A program made the translations under genes and the position numbers. From NCBI GenBank assembly GCA_050084515.1, contig CM114272.1:13764001-13828000 (forward strand): DNA of 64,000 bases, written 5' to 3'. The first letter of the stretch is position 1. The number at the start of each line of letters is the position of its first letter. The notes under the pieces were generated by a model. The model saw nothing but the letters and a program-made list of their open reading frames with translations, had not been told where the DNA came from and ran no database searches. Shown in pieces: positions 33,280-45,355 of the stretch. The DNA is from Blasia pusilla. Lineage: Eukaryota > Marchantiophyta > Marchantiopsida > Blasiales.

Positions 33280-34547
33280 TGGAGACGATGACCCCACTAG
33301 ATACCACACCTGTTGTGTGGAAGTGCCCAGAGGAGGGTGTTAGGGTGTTAGATCTCTTCGAAGGGATTAGCACCGGATTGGTTGCACTATTGCAGGCGGG
33401 CATACGGGTGCATCAATATCTTTATGTGGAGAGAGATGAAACCGCGCGGCGAGTATCATTACGTCACGTGGCGAGATTGGTCCAGAGGTATCTTGAGTTG
33501 TTGTTGCTATCTGCAGTACGGGGATACCAGCATACGCTACTCGCCGACATCTCTTTGATGGGGGCGCAGGATTTGGATAGAGTTGGCACCATTCATTTGG
33601 TGATTGTTGGATGGCCATGTCAAGGTCATTCATCAGCTGGCCGAGGATTTGGATTGTAGGATCCGAGGTCAGGGATGTTTTGGGAGATGCTGCGAGTATT
33701 ATGACACTTGCAGGAGAGTCAGAGATGTTCTCCAGCGTACATTTTGGAGAACGTGCCGTTGTTGGGAGACACTCGTGCACGTGTGATGACGAGTGTACAT
33801 CAGGTGAGGTCTTGGTTGGGACCTGTTTTGTTGTTAGATGCAGCGAGAGTCGGGTCACGTGCCCATCGTCCACGACTGTGGTGGATGAACCTAATACCAT
33901 CAGAGGTACTGAGTCGAGCATACCGTGGAGTCCAGAGAGCACCACATCTCACAGTGGATGCTATTTTGGGCTCAGGGCGTCAATCTCATGTGGTGACACG
34001 GGATGATAGACCACCGTTGGCCATGGCCAATAGGGTGGGGGAGTTGAGGGCAGCCTTACCTGCGTTGGTGAGCTTCCCAACATCCCATGCCTTTCGTTAG
34101 GGAGGGCCAGGCATGATTTGGGATGAGGTGACCGCAGCATTGGAGGAGCCTACAGCATATGAGCACGAGCGCGCTATGGGATTCACTACCGGTACTACGG
34201 CGGTGCCAAGGATGACTGAGGCATCACAGAGACAAGTGTTGGGTCAGGCGATGGACCTCAACTGTCTCACATGGATAGTCAGCCTAGATTTGGCTGAGCA
34301 GAGACGGATGCGAGTGTCATCCATGCCGTCACGTCCACGAGTTGGACCATTGCCTACAGGGTCTGTACAGGCATTGGCTGGGGTCGAGACGAGGAGAGAT
34401 AGGCACCCATGGACTTCCTTGGACGTCGTTCAAGCAGAGAGTGCAAAGGCGGCTAGAGTAGCACATGTTCATTTTTTGGATGTGGAGCATGGTGTAGGAG
34501 GTCAGAGTGGAGTGGCTGTTGCAGAGGTGGCTAGGGTTGCTACATAG
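33280..34547 (+). pseudogene. DNMT3-like C5 cytosine methyltransferase domain, copy B
   Basis: All key motifs are readable in one frame: I, VLDLFEGISTGL (33,345); II, YVERDE (33,424); IV, GWPCQGHS with the catalytic Cys (33,608-33,631); VI, ENVPLLGD (33,747); VIII, RAHRPRLWW (33,858); IX/X, ERAMGF then VLGQAMDLNCLTW (34,167-34,275). The acid-rich motif II, AHRxR..WxN motif VIII and motif order (I before VIII before X, not rearranged as in DRM) point to DNMT3, though WPCQ is more like other C5 enzymes than DNMT3's SPCN. Three stops (TAG 33,657, TGA 33,702, TAG 34,098) break it; the TGA replaces an Arg codon. The domain sits between protease and RT and would be released by proteolysis or remain fused. 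Confidence 0.85.
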
Positions 34548-34553
34548 CAAACA
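34545..34553 (+). promoter_or_regulatory. Candidate readthrough stop TAG-CAA-ACA, copy B
   Basis: TAG at 34,545-34,547 ends the methyltransferase frame, and the same frame continues into RT (ATG GAG ACT TGG at 34,590). The next codon CAA fits CAR; the following ACA departs from YYA at one base. The position is the same as in copies A, C and D. Confidence 0.45.
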
Positions 34554-34589
34554 AAGCCGGAGGTTGCGTCCTCTCCGAGTGAGGTCACG

Positions 34590-37430
34590 ATGGAGACTTG
34601 GGAGCCTGTGATTGGTCTCAAGTTGATAGGAGGAGAGCGACGGCGAGTTCATAGGTTTTTGAGAGGGCATGTCAGTTGTTTTGCCTTCAGTATGAGAGAC
34701 TTGGGTATGCTGAAGGGTCCCGAGATACGGATTGAGTTGGCTAGTGATACGCCGATCTTTTGTCGACACTACAAGTATTCTGATATGGAGCGAGCCTTGA
34801 TTCAGAGCAGGAGTCAGGACTTGTTGGAGGCAGGACTTATGGAGTTATCACATGGGGAGTATGCATCTGCCACAGTCATGCTGGCAAAGAAGGATATGTA
34901 TGGCAATTGGACAGATAGGCGGATGTGTGGAGATTACCGTCCTATCAACCGACAGACGAGGTCAGATCGGTACGCCATGCCTACTCCTGAGGAGATCTTT
35001 GATGCGGTAGGGCATGCCAAGATCTTCAGTACTTTAGATCTCCGTGTAGGCTATCATTAGCTTCCTATCAGGTTGGAGGACAGGGAGAAGACAACATTCT
35101 GGGGGATAGATCGGTTCCGGAGAGATTGCTTGTATTAGTGGCGGTTCTTACCATTTGGGTTGAAGAACGCGCCTACAGAGTTTCTGAGAGTGATGGATAG
35201 GATTCTGGCAGGCTTGGATTTTGTACGATGTTACATAGATGATATTCTTATCTTCAGTTCCATGGTTGAGGAGCATGAGCACCACTTGGAGGAGGTGTTT
35301 CGGCGATTGCAGTTACATGGACTTAAGTTACATCCAGGCAAGTGCAGATTCGTTCAGGAGCAGATTGAGTACTTGGGACACACCATATACCCGTTAGGGG
35401 TTAGGCGTTCAGCAGACGAAGGTAGAGGCTATTGCGCAGATTCCACGCCCTACAGATGTGAGTCGAGTCCGAGCATTTCTTGGACTGGCGAACTTCTATC
35501 GACCGTATGTCAAGGGTTTTAGTGCGATCGCAAAGTCTTTGACCTTGTTGACGAGACTTGATCAGGTTTGGTTGTGGGGAGATGATAAGGAGCGAGCATT
35601 TCAGGAGCTCAAGGACATGTTGACGTCCTCACCCATTTTATAGGTTAGGGGTCGCCCATTCTAATTACATACGGATTGGAGCATGTTGGGTCTAGGAGCA
35701 GTGCTTACTCAGAGGGATGACGAGGAGAGGGAGTTCTTTGTGGCTTACGCGAGCCGATCGAACAACATTGCAGAGGCAAAGTACAGCTCCTACAAGGGAG
35801 AGTGCTTGGCTGCAGTGTGGGCTGTGGCACATTTTAGGTGCTATTTTTCGGCAACCCTTTCACACTTATCACTGATCATCAGCCGTTGAGGTGGTTGATG
35901 GAGTCCGACAAGCTTACGAGCAAGCTTTTGCCAGGTGGGCTCTATTACTACAGGAGTATGAGTTTGAGGTGGTTCATAGGCCAGGTTGGCTGAACCAGGA
36001 TGCGGATGGGTTGAGTCGTAACCCATGTTCGAGTCAGAGAGACGACACAGGAGCTCGATGGCACGGAGAGAGTGATGAGGAGATGGTGCCTGGTTGGCAT
36101 GCATTTGCCTATCTTTGTTGGTTAACTATGGCAGGTCAGCCACAGGTGATGACTCCAGTGGTGGGGTTGGATGATGAGTCTTTGGATCCGGAGGTTAGTG
36201 AGGAGGCGACAGGTGGTCGTGATATCCATGGCGACGTGGAGGTTGTGGAGTTCTTGCGCAATGGCGTCATTGCGAGTACAGTGAGTGCTAGGGAGCGGGA
36301 TCGGATCCTACAGAGAGCCAAGAGGTTCAGGTGGGAGGGGACTCACATTTTGCGGGTATGGGGAGATGGTAGGATACGAGTGGTACCTCATCCTTCCCAG
36401 ATAGCACGTGTAGTGCGACATGCCCATGAGGAGTTGGGACATTTCGGAGTAAAGCGTACTTACATCTTACTCCACGTTCAGTATTGGTGGCGCGGCATTC
36501 ATACTGGGATACAACAGTTTGTGGCCAGATGTATGGTATGTGACAGAGTGCGAGCATCCTTCAATGCTCCCACTCCGCAGTTACATCGTTTGCCGATTAT
36601 GGGTTTAGGTTATCGGTGGAGTTTAGACTTTGCGGGACCTTTGCCATTGACAGGGCGTCATCATAGCTACGTGTTGGTCATGGTGGAGCATTTCTCCAAG
36701 TGGATAGAGTTGGTGGCACTACCAGACAAGGCGAGCGAGGGAACAGCTTATGCGTTTCTAGATCATGTGCTTACTCAATTTGGTGCACCGGTGGAGGTGT
36801 TGACTGACCAGGGTACCGAGTTCAGGGAAGAGTTTCAGGCCTTGTGTGATCAGGCGCTGATAGATCACAGCATCACGTCCAGAGATCATCCTGAGGCGGA
36901 TGGGTTGGCGGAGAGAGTGGTACAGACGGTGAAGAGAGGATTGCGCAAGTATGGCTTGCAGCGGGGACAGTTGAGGGAGTGGGAGCTACAGTTGCCATGG
37001 TTGGCTATGGGTTATCGCTTTAGTCGGGAGGCATCCTTGGCGTTATTTTCACCGTACTTTTTGCTCTTTGGGAGAGAGCCAGATTACTTGCAGCGATTCG
37101 GCGTGACATGGCGGAGGTGTTAGATCTTGATGATCTAGATGTGTGGGTACAAGCATGTTCTCAGAGGGCAAAAGTTTTTTGTAGAGTTATGCCCATGGCC
37201 TTTGAGAACTTAGCTATTGCCCAGCATAGAAATACATTGAGGTACGCGACCATTCGTGGAGGAGGTTATCGTCCAGGGATTAGGAGGTTTCATCTTGGAG
37301 ATTACGTGTATTTACAGCAGGCGGCACCCACGACGCTAGATGTCACTGTAGGGCGCACGATCCTACGTGTGCGCGAGGTATTACCGACCGGAGTCCTCAT
37401 GTTGGAGGGACGGGTACAGCCACCATGTTG
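34590..37430 (+). pseudogene. Copy B reverse transcriptase, RNase H and integrase
   Basis: RT: METWEPVIGLKL start, KIFSTLDLRVGYH (35,020-35,057), CYIDDILIFS (35,230). RNase H: LHTDWSMLGLGAVLTQ near 35,670 and DADGLSRNPC near 36,000. Integrase: HHCC finger with HEELGHFGVKRT and CMVCDRVRA (36,420-36,550), then LDFAGPLPL, LTDQGTEF and HPEADGLAERVVQTVKRGL, so all three acidic catalytic residues are kept. The tail ends in TTLDVTVGRTILRVREVLP and leads into the PHD remnant. Stops at 35,058, 35,136, 35,641 and 35,662 and frameshifts near 35,400 and 35,890 interrupt it. Confidence 0.85.
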
Positions 37431-37433
37431 GTA

Positions 37434-37523
37434 TGTGATGGTTGTTCTCGAAGGTGGCATATGTCATGTCTGACCCTCCCTCTTGATGTGGTTCCCAGGG
37501 GACGATGGATGTGTATAAGGTAG
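37434..37523 (+). pseudogene. Partial PHD finger at the end of copy B pol
   Basis: CDGCSRRWHMSCLTLPLDV then VPRGRWMCIR and a stop reproduce the second half of a PHD finger (C-x2-C-x4-H-x2-C-x14-C). The first Cys pair has been lost in a deletion just upstream, which also moves it to a different frame from the integrase, and the last Cys is replaced. Comparison with copy D shows it is the same domain in decay. Confidence 0.75.
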
Positions 37524-37596
37524 TAGGTAATGTCAGAGAGATGTGATATTTTCTATCTGGAGTTGGGGGGATCCAACTGCCAACTAGGGGGGCGGT

Positions 37597-38345
37597 TGTG
37601 TGATCTCCATGTATATGTATGAGTTGATTTTTGTACATGTGTGGATCGACCCGTGTGTGGGGAAGATCGGTGTTGTGTGGTGTAGATGTGACGAGCAATG
37701 TATGTTGTTTAGCGATATGTATGCGCACGACAGCCGTCACATCTGAGCAGCCCATAGGTCGAGATCTATCGTGGATAGGGCGTAGGATCCAGCGGACTAT
37801 CTTGAGTGTTACTTTGTCCCACGGTGTCAGATGAGGTTGAGGATAGGTCCATTGTGTCAAGAACGTTGTTTCTGACAACTTTCATGTTGAGGTCTTTTAC
37901 AACCGGGTGACTTGTTGACCAGGTCACCCGCCCCTGGTAACCTGTGCGCGCAGGTTATCAAGGGGAGGGCTATTTTTAGGGTAAGAGCCTTTTGGCTCTT
38001 CCCAACCCTATATTAGAGAGGAAGATGGCTTTCCTAAGCCTCATGTTGGGCCGTTGGAGCACCTCCCTTGTATGTGTGTCAGCTAGGACTAGGGTGCTAG
38101 CGTCCGGATTCCTTGATAGCAAAGGGTGGACAAGGCTCGATATGCCAATGTAGATTAAGGAATGGAGTTTTAGGCCGGGTATGCCATTTTTACTACTCTT
38201 TATTTTTGTTGTGTGATCTCCATGTATATGTATGAGTTGATTTTTGTACATGTGTGGATCGACCCGTATGTGGGGAAGATCGGTGTTGTGTGGTATAGAT
38301 GTGACGAGCAATGTATGTTGTGTAGCGATATGTATGTGCACAACA
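37597..38345 (+). repeat. 3' LTR of copy B, with repeated end modules
   Basis: Directly after a G-rich tract (ACTAGGGGGGCGG) a module of about 135 bp begins TGTGTGATCTCCATG and ends GCGCACGACA at 37,732. About 475 bp of different sequence follow, then the first module again (38,210-38,345, ending GTGCACAACA). Copy D has the same module-core-module layout with different sequence. The solo LTR at 17.5 kb has only core plus final module. Either the LTR is the whole 750 bp with repeated ends, or the first module is internal. Confidence 0.65.
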
Positions 38346-39480
38346 TCCATGACAGAAGAAACAAACACAGAAAGGTTGGGGGCACTATCTTATGTTAGTT
38401 TGAATGGAAGCCATTCTACCACACTTGAAACATTTGTATGTCCGGGAGGTACACTCTAGACAATATCCAAGGGTCGCTCACCTTGTGCTTTGGAATGACC
38501 ACAGAAGGGCAATGAGACACCGTCTCGCCAACTCTACGAACATGGTGAAATTGTCGATGGCAAAGCCCATCACAAATGACCAGATCTCCATGCAAATAGC
38601 AGACAAATGAGGACTGCAATGTCGCAACTCAATATCTGAGAATAGGGGAATTTGTGGCAACCTCATGCTCATGTTCTTCCTAGAGTGTGGATTATTCTTG
38701 GCTTGCCCCTTGTACCTTGCCGTTATGGCTCTTTGGACATTTAAATATGGACCTTTGAATTAGTTATAACTTAACCAAATAGAAGATATAGGCATGCATA
38801 ATTGTAGACAAACTACAAGACTTCAAAGTCAATTGCTTAGAACTCAACTAAATACCAACTCTCAAAAAAATAAACTATGCTTGAAAAGGAAGTAGAATCC
38901 TTCCTAGCGTAGTTCTGAATGCCTACTGCAAACGCTTTGAAATGTATGTCAGATAACACACAATGCAGCATAAGCATAGAATAACTGTTTCTGCTAGCTC
39001 GAGAGAAGAAATAGCCTACAGACATAAACTCAACATCCCCACATTGTGAACACACCTTAAAGACAGGTTGGATAGTTACATAAGACCACATTACCAATAT
39101 GTGCCCTTGTGAATGTTCATCAGCCTGTACGCTTGGGTGAAAGACTCTAGCAGCATAGAAGTCTAATGTAATGTACTTCGCATAGGAATGTGCCTGTCAT
39201 TATACTCTACTAGCAAAGTACTTGGACTTGTCTATTGTACTCTTTCATTGCATTGACAATAGTAACAGTTCTATACTCCAATTCTGATTTTCTACCATGG
39301 GTCAATTTTCATGTATTGCATGATGATACTTTCTACTTGAGGATTCACTTCCATATGTACACATTCTGTGTGTACACACAGAAATGTGTTTATACACACA
39401 CTCCCCATCAGACAGTCCAATACATGTTCAAGATGGACTGTCTTGTGCACCTGAGTTTGAAGAAGCCCCACCCACTTCAT
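38346..39480. other. No gene recognised
   Basis: Mixed AT-rich sequence after copy B. A minus-strand frame at 39,097-38,837 holds a CSQCG motif and no stop for 86 codons, but nothing I recognise. Other frames are short. Confidence 0.35.
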
Positions 39481-39503
39481 TTGGACCACATTTACTCTCT
39501 CAT

Positions 39504-39715
39504 GAAGCTCAAAAACAGCAAGCGCGTATGGCTACTATGTCTCTCTGATTTGAAGCTCAAAAATAGTATGGCTATTCTCTCTCTCTCTGCTTTGACGCTC
39601 AAAAACAGCAAGCGCGTATGGCTACTATGTCTCTTTATGATTCGAAGCTCAAAAATAGTATGGCTATTATCTCTCTCTCTCTCTCTACTTTGAAGCTCAA
39701 ATACAGCAAGCTCTC
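39504..39715 (+). repeat. Short tandem repeat, ~95-bp unit, two and a part copies
   Basis: A unit starting GAAGCTCAAAAACAGCAAGC and containing GTATGGCTACTATGTCTCT and AAATAGTATGGCTAT occurs at about 39,504-39,595 and 39,596-39,693, with the start of a third. Each unit contains a CT run. It leads into the long CT tract. Confidence 0.7.
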
Positions 39716-39886
39716 AACTCTTCGACCCAGATGAAGAAGCCCCACACTCTTAGTTTCATCCGCTCCCTACCTCTCTCTCTTAATGACAGGTTTTGAAGTG
39801 GCTCTACACTCGCTATCATCCGCTCTTTATCTATCTGTTAGAATCACAACATTTTCAACTTAAATGACAGCAACCACGTTTCACTA

Positions 39887-40135
<249 letters not shown>

Positions 40136-40569
40136 GGATTAAGGCTAAATTTAAGAGTCTGCACAAATTCTAGGGTTCAAATAACGCTTGAATAACATAG
40201 ACCGAGGCCTTCCAAGGAAAAATTCACGCTTCCCCAAGCTTCTTCATCCCGTTGACGAGAGAATTGGCCCCTCTGGTTTTAAAAACTTCTTGGTTGTGTA
40301 GGTGAAGCGCCCAACACCTATCCTGCCCCCTCCTATCATAAAAGATCTCACAAATTCCCAGCACCACCACCGTGCCTCCTCCGCTCCAATCACTCCTACC
40401 TGCCGTCCTGCTCCTCCCGTTCTACACACCACCCCCCGACCGACAACCAAAAAAAATCCACTCACCTTCCAATCAATGCCCTCTCGCCTTACAAACAACC
40501 TTACGAAATCAAGCTCCCCTTCTTCCCTCCTCTCCTTACGAAATTAGGCATATACGATTGAGAAGCTCG

Positions 40570-40747
40570 GAAGATGGTCTATCGAGTGAAGAAGTTGAGC
40601 GTCACCTCAAGATATTCCGACGCAACAAACTGGAAGAGAAGATGCTGGACTGCTTGTGCCCGGAGACGTGATTGGCATCAAGATAGGAGACATCATACTA
40701 GCAGATGCAAGGCTTTTGGCCGGGGATCCTCTAAAGATTGATCGAGT
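40570..40747 (+). pseudogene. Plasma-membrane H+-ATPase (P3A) fragment
   Basis: [15 protein letters not shown] then NKLEEK (40,573-40,641) matches the N-terminal cytoplasmic region of plant plasma-membrane proton pumps. After a join, [19 protein letters not shown] followed by [13 protein letters not shown] (40,648-40,742) matches the actuator domain just before the TGES motif. The part between, about 80-100 residues with the first two membrane spans, is missing, and the frame changes at the join. After KID the match stops. The full pump exports protons using ATP; this piece has no function of its own. It may be a captured exon fragment or the remains of a gene. Confidence 0.75.
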
Positions 40748-40869
40748 GAAATTATATTTCTCCCTCCACTACTCTTATAATTTCGTTGCTGTGATTTGAC
40801 ACATACATGCTCTGAGATCAGAGCGCTTACCATCCTCCGTCCTCAACTACGCCGTGCAATCAGAGTTCA

Positions 40870-42029
<1,160 letters not shown>

Positions 42030-42037
42030 TCATAATC

Positions 42038-42073
<36 letters not shown>
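42030..42073 (+). repeat. (TAA)n microsatellite
   Basis: About 14 units of TAA/ATA, beginning with imperfect CATAAT units. It is typical of plant intergenic DNA. Confidence 0.95.
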
Positions 42074-44089
42074 TCTTATTACTCATTCATAAAACGACCT
42101 TGGGATTCTTGGAGCTCGGAACATATAGTTGAATCTTGGATCTTTGCTGGAAAGTGGCATAAAGTTTGATAGATTACACTACCAAGTTTAAGTTTGAGTT
42201 TTTTTACTAGAAATAAAAATTTGAACGCCAAATTTTCATTTAAGAATCTAATTATTGGTAAAAGAAATGACCTTGGGATTTTTTGAGTTACAAAGATATA
42301 GATATATTCCCTTAAAATTTTTGGTAGGTGTTATAAGTCTCCATATATGGACAAAAATTCAAAGTTTCAGCCCAAGTAAATATTTTTCTTGAAATTTAAA
42401 ATCTCAATTCTCTCTCTCTCCAATGTTTTGTGCAAGCAAGTCAATTTCTTCATCAAACTTAAACCTAAAAGAATGGACATAAGGTCACTTTCTAGAAATT
42501 ATAGATTCCACTATCTAGAGAGAGGAACTTTACCTGAAATTGAAAGTTCCTAAACCTAGCCGCCTTGCCCGCGGGCTGCCTATCTTGGGCCATTTAGAAA
42601 TTTTCTATGGTTTAGCTGCTGTATCTGAGGAACTTTACCTGAAATAGATACAACAACTACATGAGCAGATTGGTGCTATGGCATTGAAGTTCTCCGATGC
42701 CGGATCCGTGGCATCGACATCATATGGAGCAACCACAGTTATGGAGGATCCTGGTTGGATGTGCGGGGTTCCCCAGATGGAGGCCGCTGCAATTGTGCCA
42801 CGTAGAGCAGCTGTAGAGTTGGATCCAGAGCAAGGGGAATCCAGAAAACAAACGAGGATTCCTCTGTCTTTCACGTTGTCCGAGGCGACGAGGAACCCTC
42901 GATGGGTCCTCATCAGAGTTTCCGGAGAGTTGGTGAGGTTATTGGTGTGCACGCACGGAGGGCAATGGGAGAAACGAGTGTGACGATTCCTATTGCTGAT
43001 GCTCAAGAGGAGCATGTGTCGAGTACGATGTTGGGGGCGGCCACGACGGTGTACCGTGCTCCACTATTTTTTGCTTCGGATGTTATGACATTGGGATGTA
43101 AGCCCGCCGAGGTGTTTCGGCTGCCCGCTATGCTATGTGAGCGTGGAGTTGGATTTCTTGCATCACGTTCAGAGGTGATTGTAGAGGAGGTGATGGACTC
43201 GCCCTTGGAACGGATGCTTGGGCCGTCCACGTCATATTCGTGGCAGGCTGCGGCTGCTAGGATGGCGGAGATGCCCTTTAGATCCGAGATAGAGCAAGCC
43301 ATGGCTTCTCCTGGTATTGTGTTGCTGGATAACGGGGGAGAGGTCTTCCAATTGGTGAGTCCTGGAGGTAGAGCTTTTAGTCCCCAACACATATTTTTGG
43401 ATTTAGGAGCGCAACCCTTGATGTTAGGAAAGGCGTCATTCAGAGGATTGGGCTTGACGAGAGCTGATGTGAAGCGTTGTCCATTTCGGATACATACATC
43501 CTTGGGTAGAATGAGTACCACACAGTATATCACCCAAGAAGAGCTCCTGGTGAGGATTCGCCGGAGACATCCTACTGATTAGTTCGTGGTGCGAGCCAAG
43601 GCGATTGTGATTGATGTAGAGTCTTACGACGTCTTGATTGATGGAGAAGTGTTATACCTGATGGGGCTTCCCTCGATTAGTGGGAGGAGTCAGCGTCCTA
43701 TAGACCATGATGGTTGTTAGGTGATGGGCGCCTTAGCTCATTACCCGTTTGATTCACATGTGCAGTGATCAAGCGACGGCCAGGAGAGATGGCGACCTTA
43801 GCAGCATTTAGCAGTGCCATCATTTGGTCTAGTGATTTGATTGAGGAACATGTCCATACATAAGATAATCTCGTGCTTGAAATTTCTACGGAGAGGAGTG
43901 TCATGATAGCCGCATTAGTCCGTGGAGGAGAGGTGTTGCTTTGGTGCTCGACTGAGGAGCTTCGACGCTTAGCTCCCTGAGCATGTGCAGACCGTGTGGA
44001 GTGAGACGTTTGCACCAGAGTGTGACGGGTCAGAGGAACCCTAGGTAGGGAGGAGTGATGCTATGACCCCTTTGGACACCACCCCGATT

Positions 44090-44890
44090 GTGTGGTGCAT
44101 CCGAGAGGAGGATATTCGGGTGTTGGATCTCTTTGGAGGGATCAGCAATGGGTTAGCTGTTGTTTTGCAGGCTGGAGTGCGCGTGCTGTAGTAATTGTAT
44201 GTGGAGATTGATGTTGTTGCGAGGCGCGCTTCACTTCACCATGTGGTGCAGTTACGCCTCCGTTTTCCTGACTTGTTGTCTGCATCCGGCATTCAGGGTT
44301 ACCAAAGTTCCCTACCGAGGGACATTTCATTTTTGGGGGCGCAAGACTTGGAGCGATTAGGGACCATAGACTTGGTCATTGCAGGTTGGCCATTTCAAGG
44401 CCAGTCGAGTGCTAGACGAGGTAGCGGATTAGCTGACTCTTGGTCCAAGTTGTTTTGGGAGATGATGTGGATCTTGCGACACTTGCACGAGCATCAGTCT
44501 CGTCCTCCTACATACATTCTGGAGAATGTACCAATTACGCTGTACGCTAGATGATCAACCGCCGTTGACTGTGATCAACAGGATTGGCATGCCACGGGCA
44601 ACCTTTTCCACATTGGTGAGTTTTCCGGCTTCCTATGCATTCAAGGAGGCCAGACCTGGCTTGGTTTGGGATGACCAGGTAGAGAGGATGGTTGAGCCCA
44701 ATGCCGATGAGCGAGAGCGAGCGATGGGATTCCCCAAAAGAGTGACGGTAGTACTGTCTCTATTAGAGGCATCACGATGTCATGTCTTAGGTTAGGCGAT
44801 GGACCTGAACTACTTCACTTGGATTTTCAGCTTAGGAGGAGCTGAGCAATGTCGTTTGAGGATGCGATAGATCACAGTAGTTGCGTTGGT
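44090..44890 (+). pseudogene. C5 methyltransferase domain, copy C, catalytic Cys lost
   Basis: Motif I VLDLFGGISNGL (44,120) and motif VI YILENVP (44,515) are readable, but motif IV is GWPFQGQS: the catalytic cysteine of PCQ is phenylalanine (one base change, near 44,390). About 140 bases including motif VIII are deleted after ENVP (near 44,540). The C-terminal part ERERAMGF to CHVLG follows, with a TAG in place of the Gln before AMDLN. It cannot be active. Confidence 0.8.
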
Positions 44891-45123
44891 GAGCCCAATG
44901 TCTACCGAGACGGTTAAGGAAATGGCTGGGGATGAGACCCGAGGAGATCGACACACCTAGGGTGATCGGGAGAGACACCCTTGGACTTGGGATATTTTGC
45001 ACGTACTCCAGAAGATGGTAGCCACAGCATCGAGCGTGGTTGCGGGTACTGCACATGGAGATCCGATTTTGCAGTTGGCTGTAGGGGAGCAATCGAGTTT
45101 TTTTTCCAAGACGGGGTTGCCCC

Positions 45124-45132
45124 ATAGCAACC
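45124..45132 (+). promoter_or_regulatory. TAG-CAA-CCA junction, copy C
   Basis: The TAGCAACCA sequence after the methyltransferase linker matches copy D base for base at the equivalent position. It is out of frame here because of a one-base loss in a T run about 30 bases upstream. RT no longer follows. Confidence 0.5.
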
Positions 45133-45355
45133 ACTGACACCCCCGCCGGAGAGTCCTATCAATATGTGAGAGTGCACACATTTGAGAGCTATAGTGTTGA
45201 GAGAGATTGGATCTTATTTTAATTGGAAATATTTTGGTACTTCTTGTCTCGTTGTTTGGATGCCATGAGTTAGCATGGGATCGTGGGTGTTTGTGTGTGT
45301 GTGTTCGGTGACAACGATGTATGTTGTGTAGCGATGTGTATGCGTACGACAAGGC

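Larger units (their letters stand above)
30652..38345 (+). mobile_element. MTase-gypsy copy B, 3' part (Gag to 3' LTR)
   Basis: This is the most complete copy. In order: Gag (30,652-31,500), two zinc knuckles (31,534-31,700), protease (near 32,640), C5 methyltransferase (about 33,290-34,345), RT (34,590-35,520), RNase H (35,650-36,000), integrase (36,280-37,400), a partial PHD finger (37,434-37,520), a G-rich purine tract (near 37,583) and LTR sequence to 38,345. From 32,850 to 35,400 the frame holds, broken only by stop codons; later there are shifts near 35,400 and 35,890. It is split from its 5' part by element E. Confidence 0.9.
42640..45351 (+). mobile_element. MTase-gypsy copy C (truncated, ends in LTR remnant)
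   Basis: Order: end of the Gag linker (42,650-42,960), protease (about 43,330-43,580, with DLGA for the usual DSGA), methyltransferase (44,060-44,880), linker to the TAG junction (45,124), and then directly the last ~200 bases of an LTR of the copy D type (about 45,155-45,351, ending GCGTACGACA). Everything from RT to integrase and PHD is deleted. Frameshifts occur near 43,000, 43,580-44,060, 44,540 and in a T run near 45,100. The 5' end also lacks an LTR. Confidence 0.85.

Noticed and set aside
33280-34345. DRM-type (rearranged) methyltransferase
   Set aside because: The motif order is I, IV, VI, VIII, X; DRM enzymes have the C-terminal motifs first.
32850-35662. TAG reassigned to an amino acid, as in some ulvophycean algae
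   Set aside because: The intact host gene (1697 codons) has no in-frame TAG or TAA, while TAG is common only in decaying TE copies; frameshifts and TGA also occur there.
30652-38345. The MTase as a separate host gene flanked by retroelement pieces
   Set aside because: It is in the same frame and position in four copies, between protease and RT, and shares the linker and stop junction.
38837-39097. Small minus-strand gene with a CxxC motif
   Set aside because: 86 codons without a recognisable domain, promoter or splice partner, in repeat-rich DNA.
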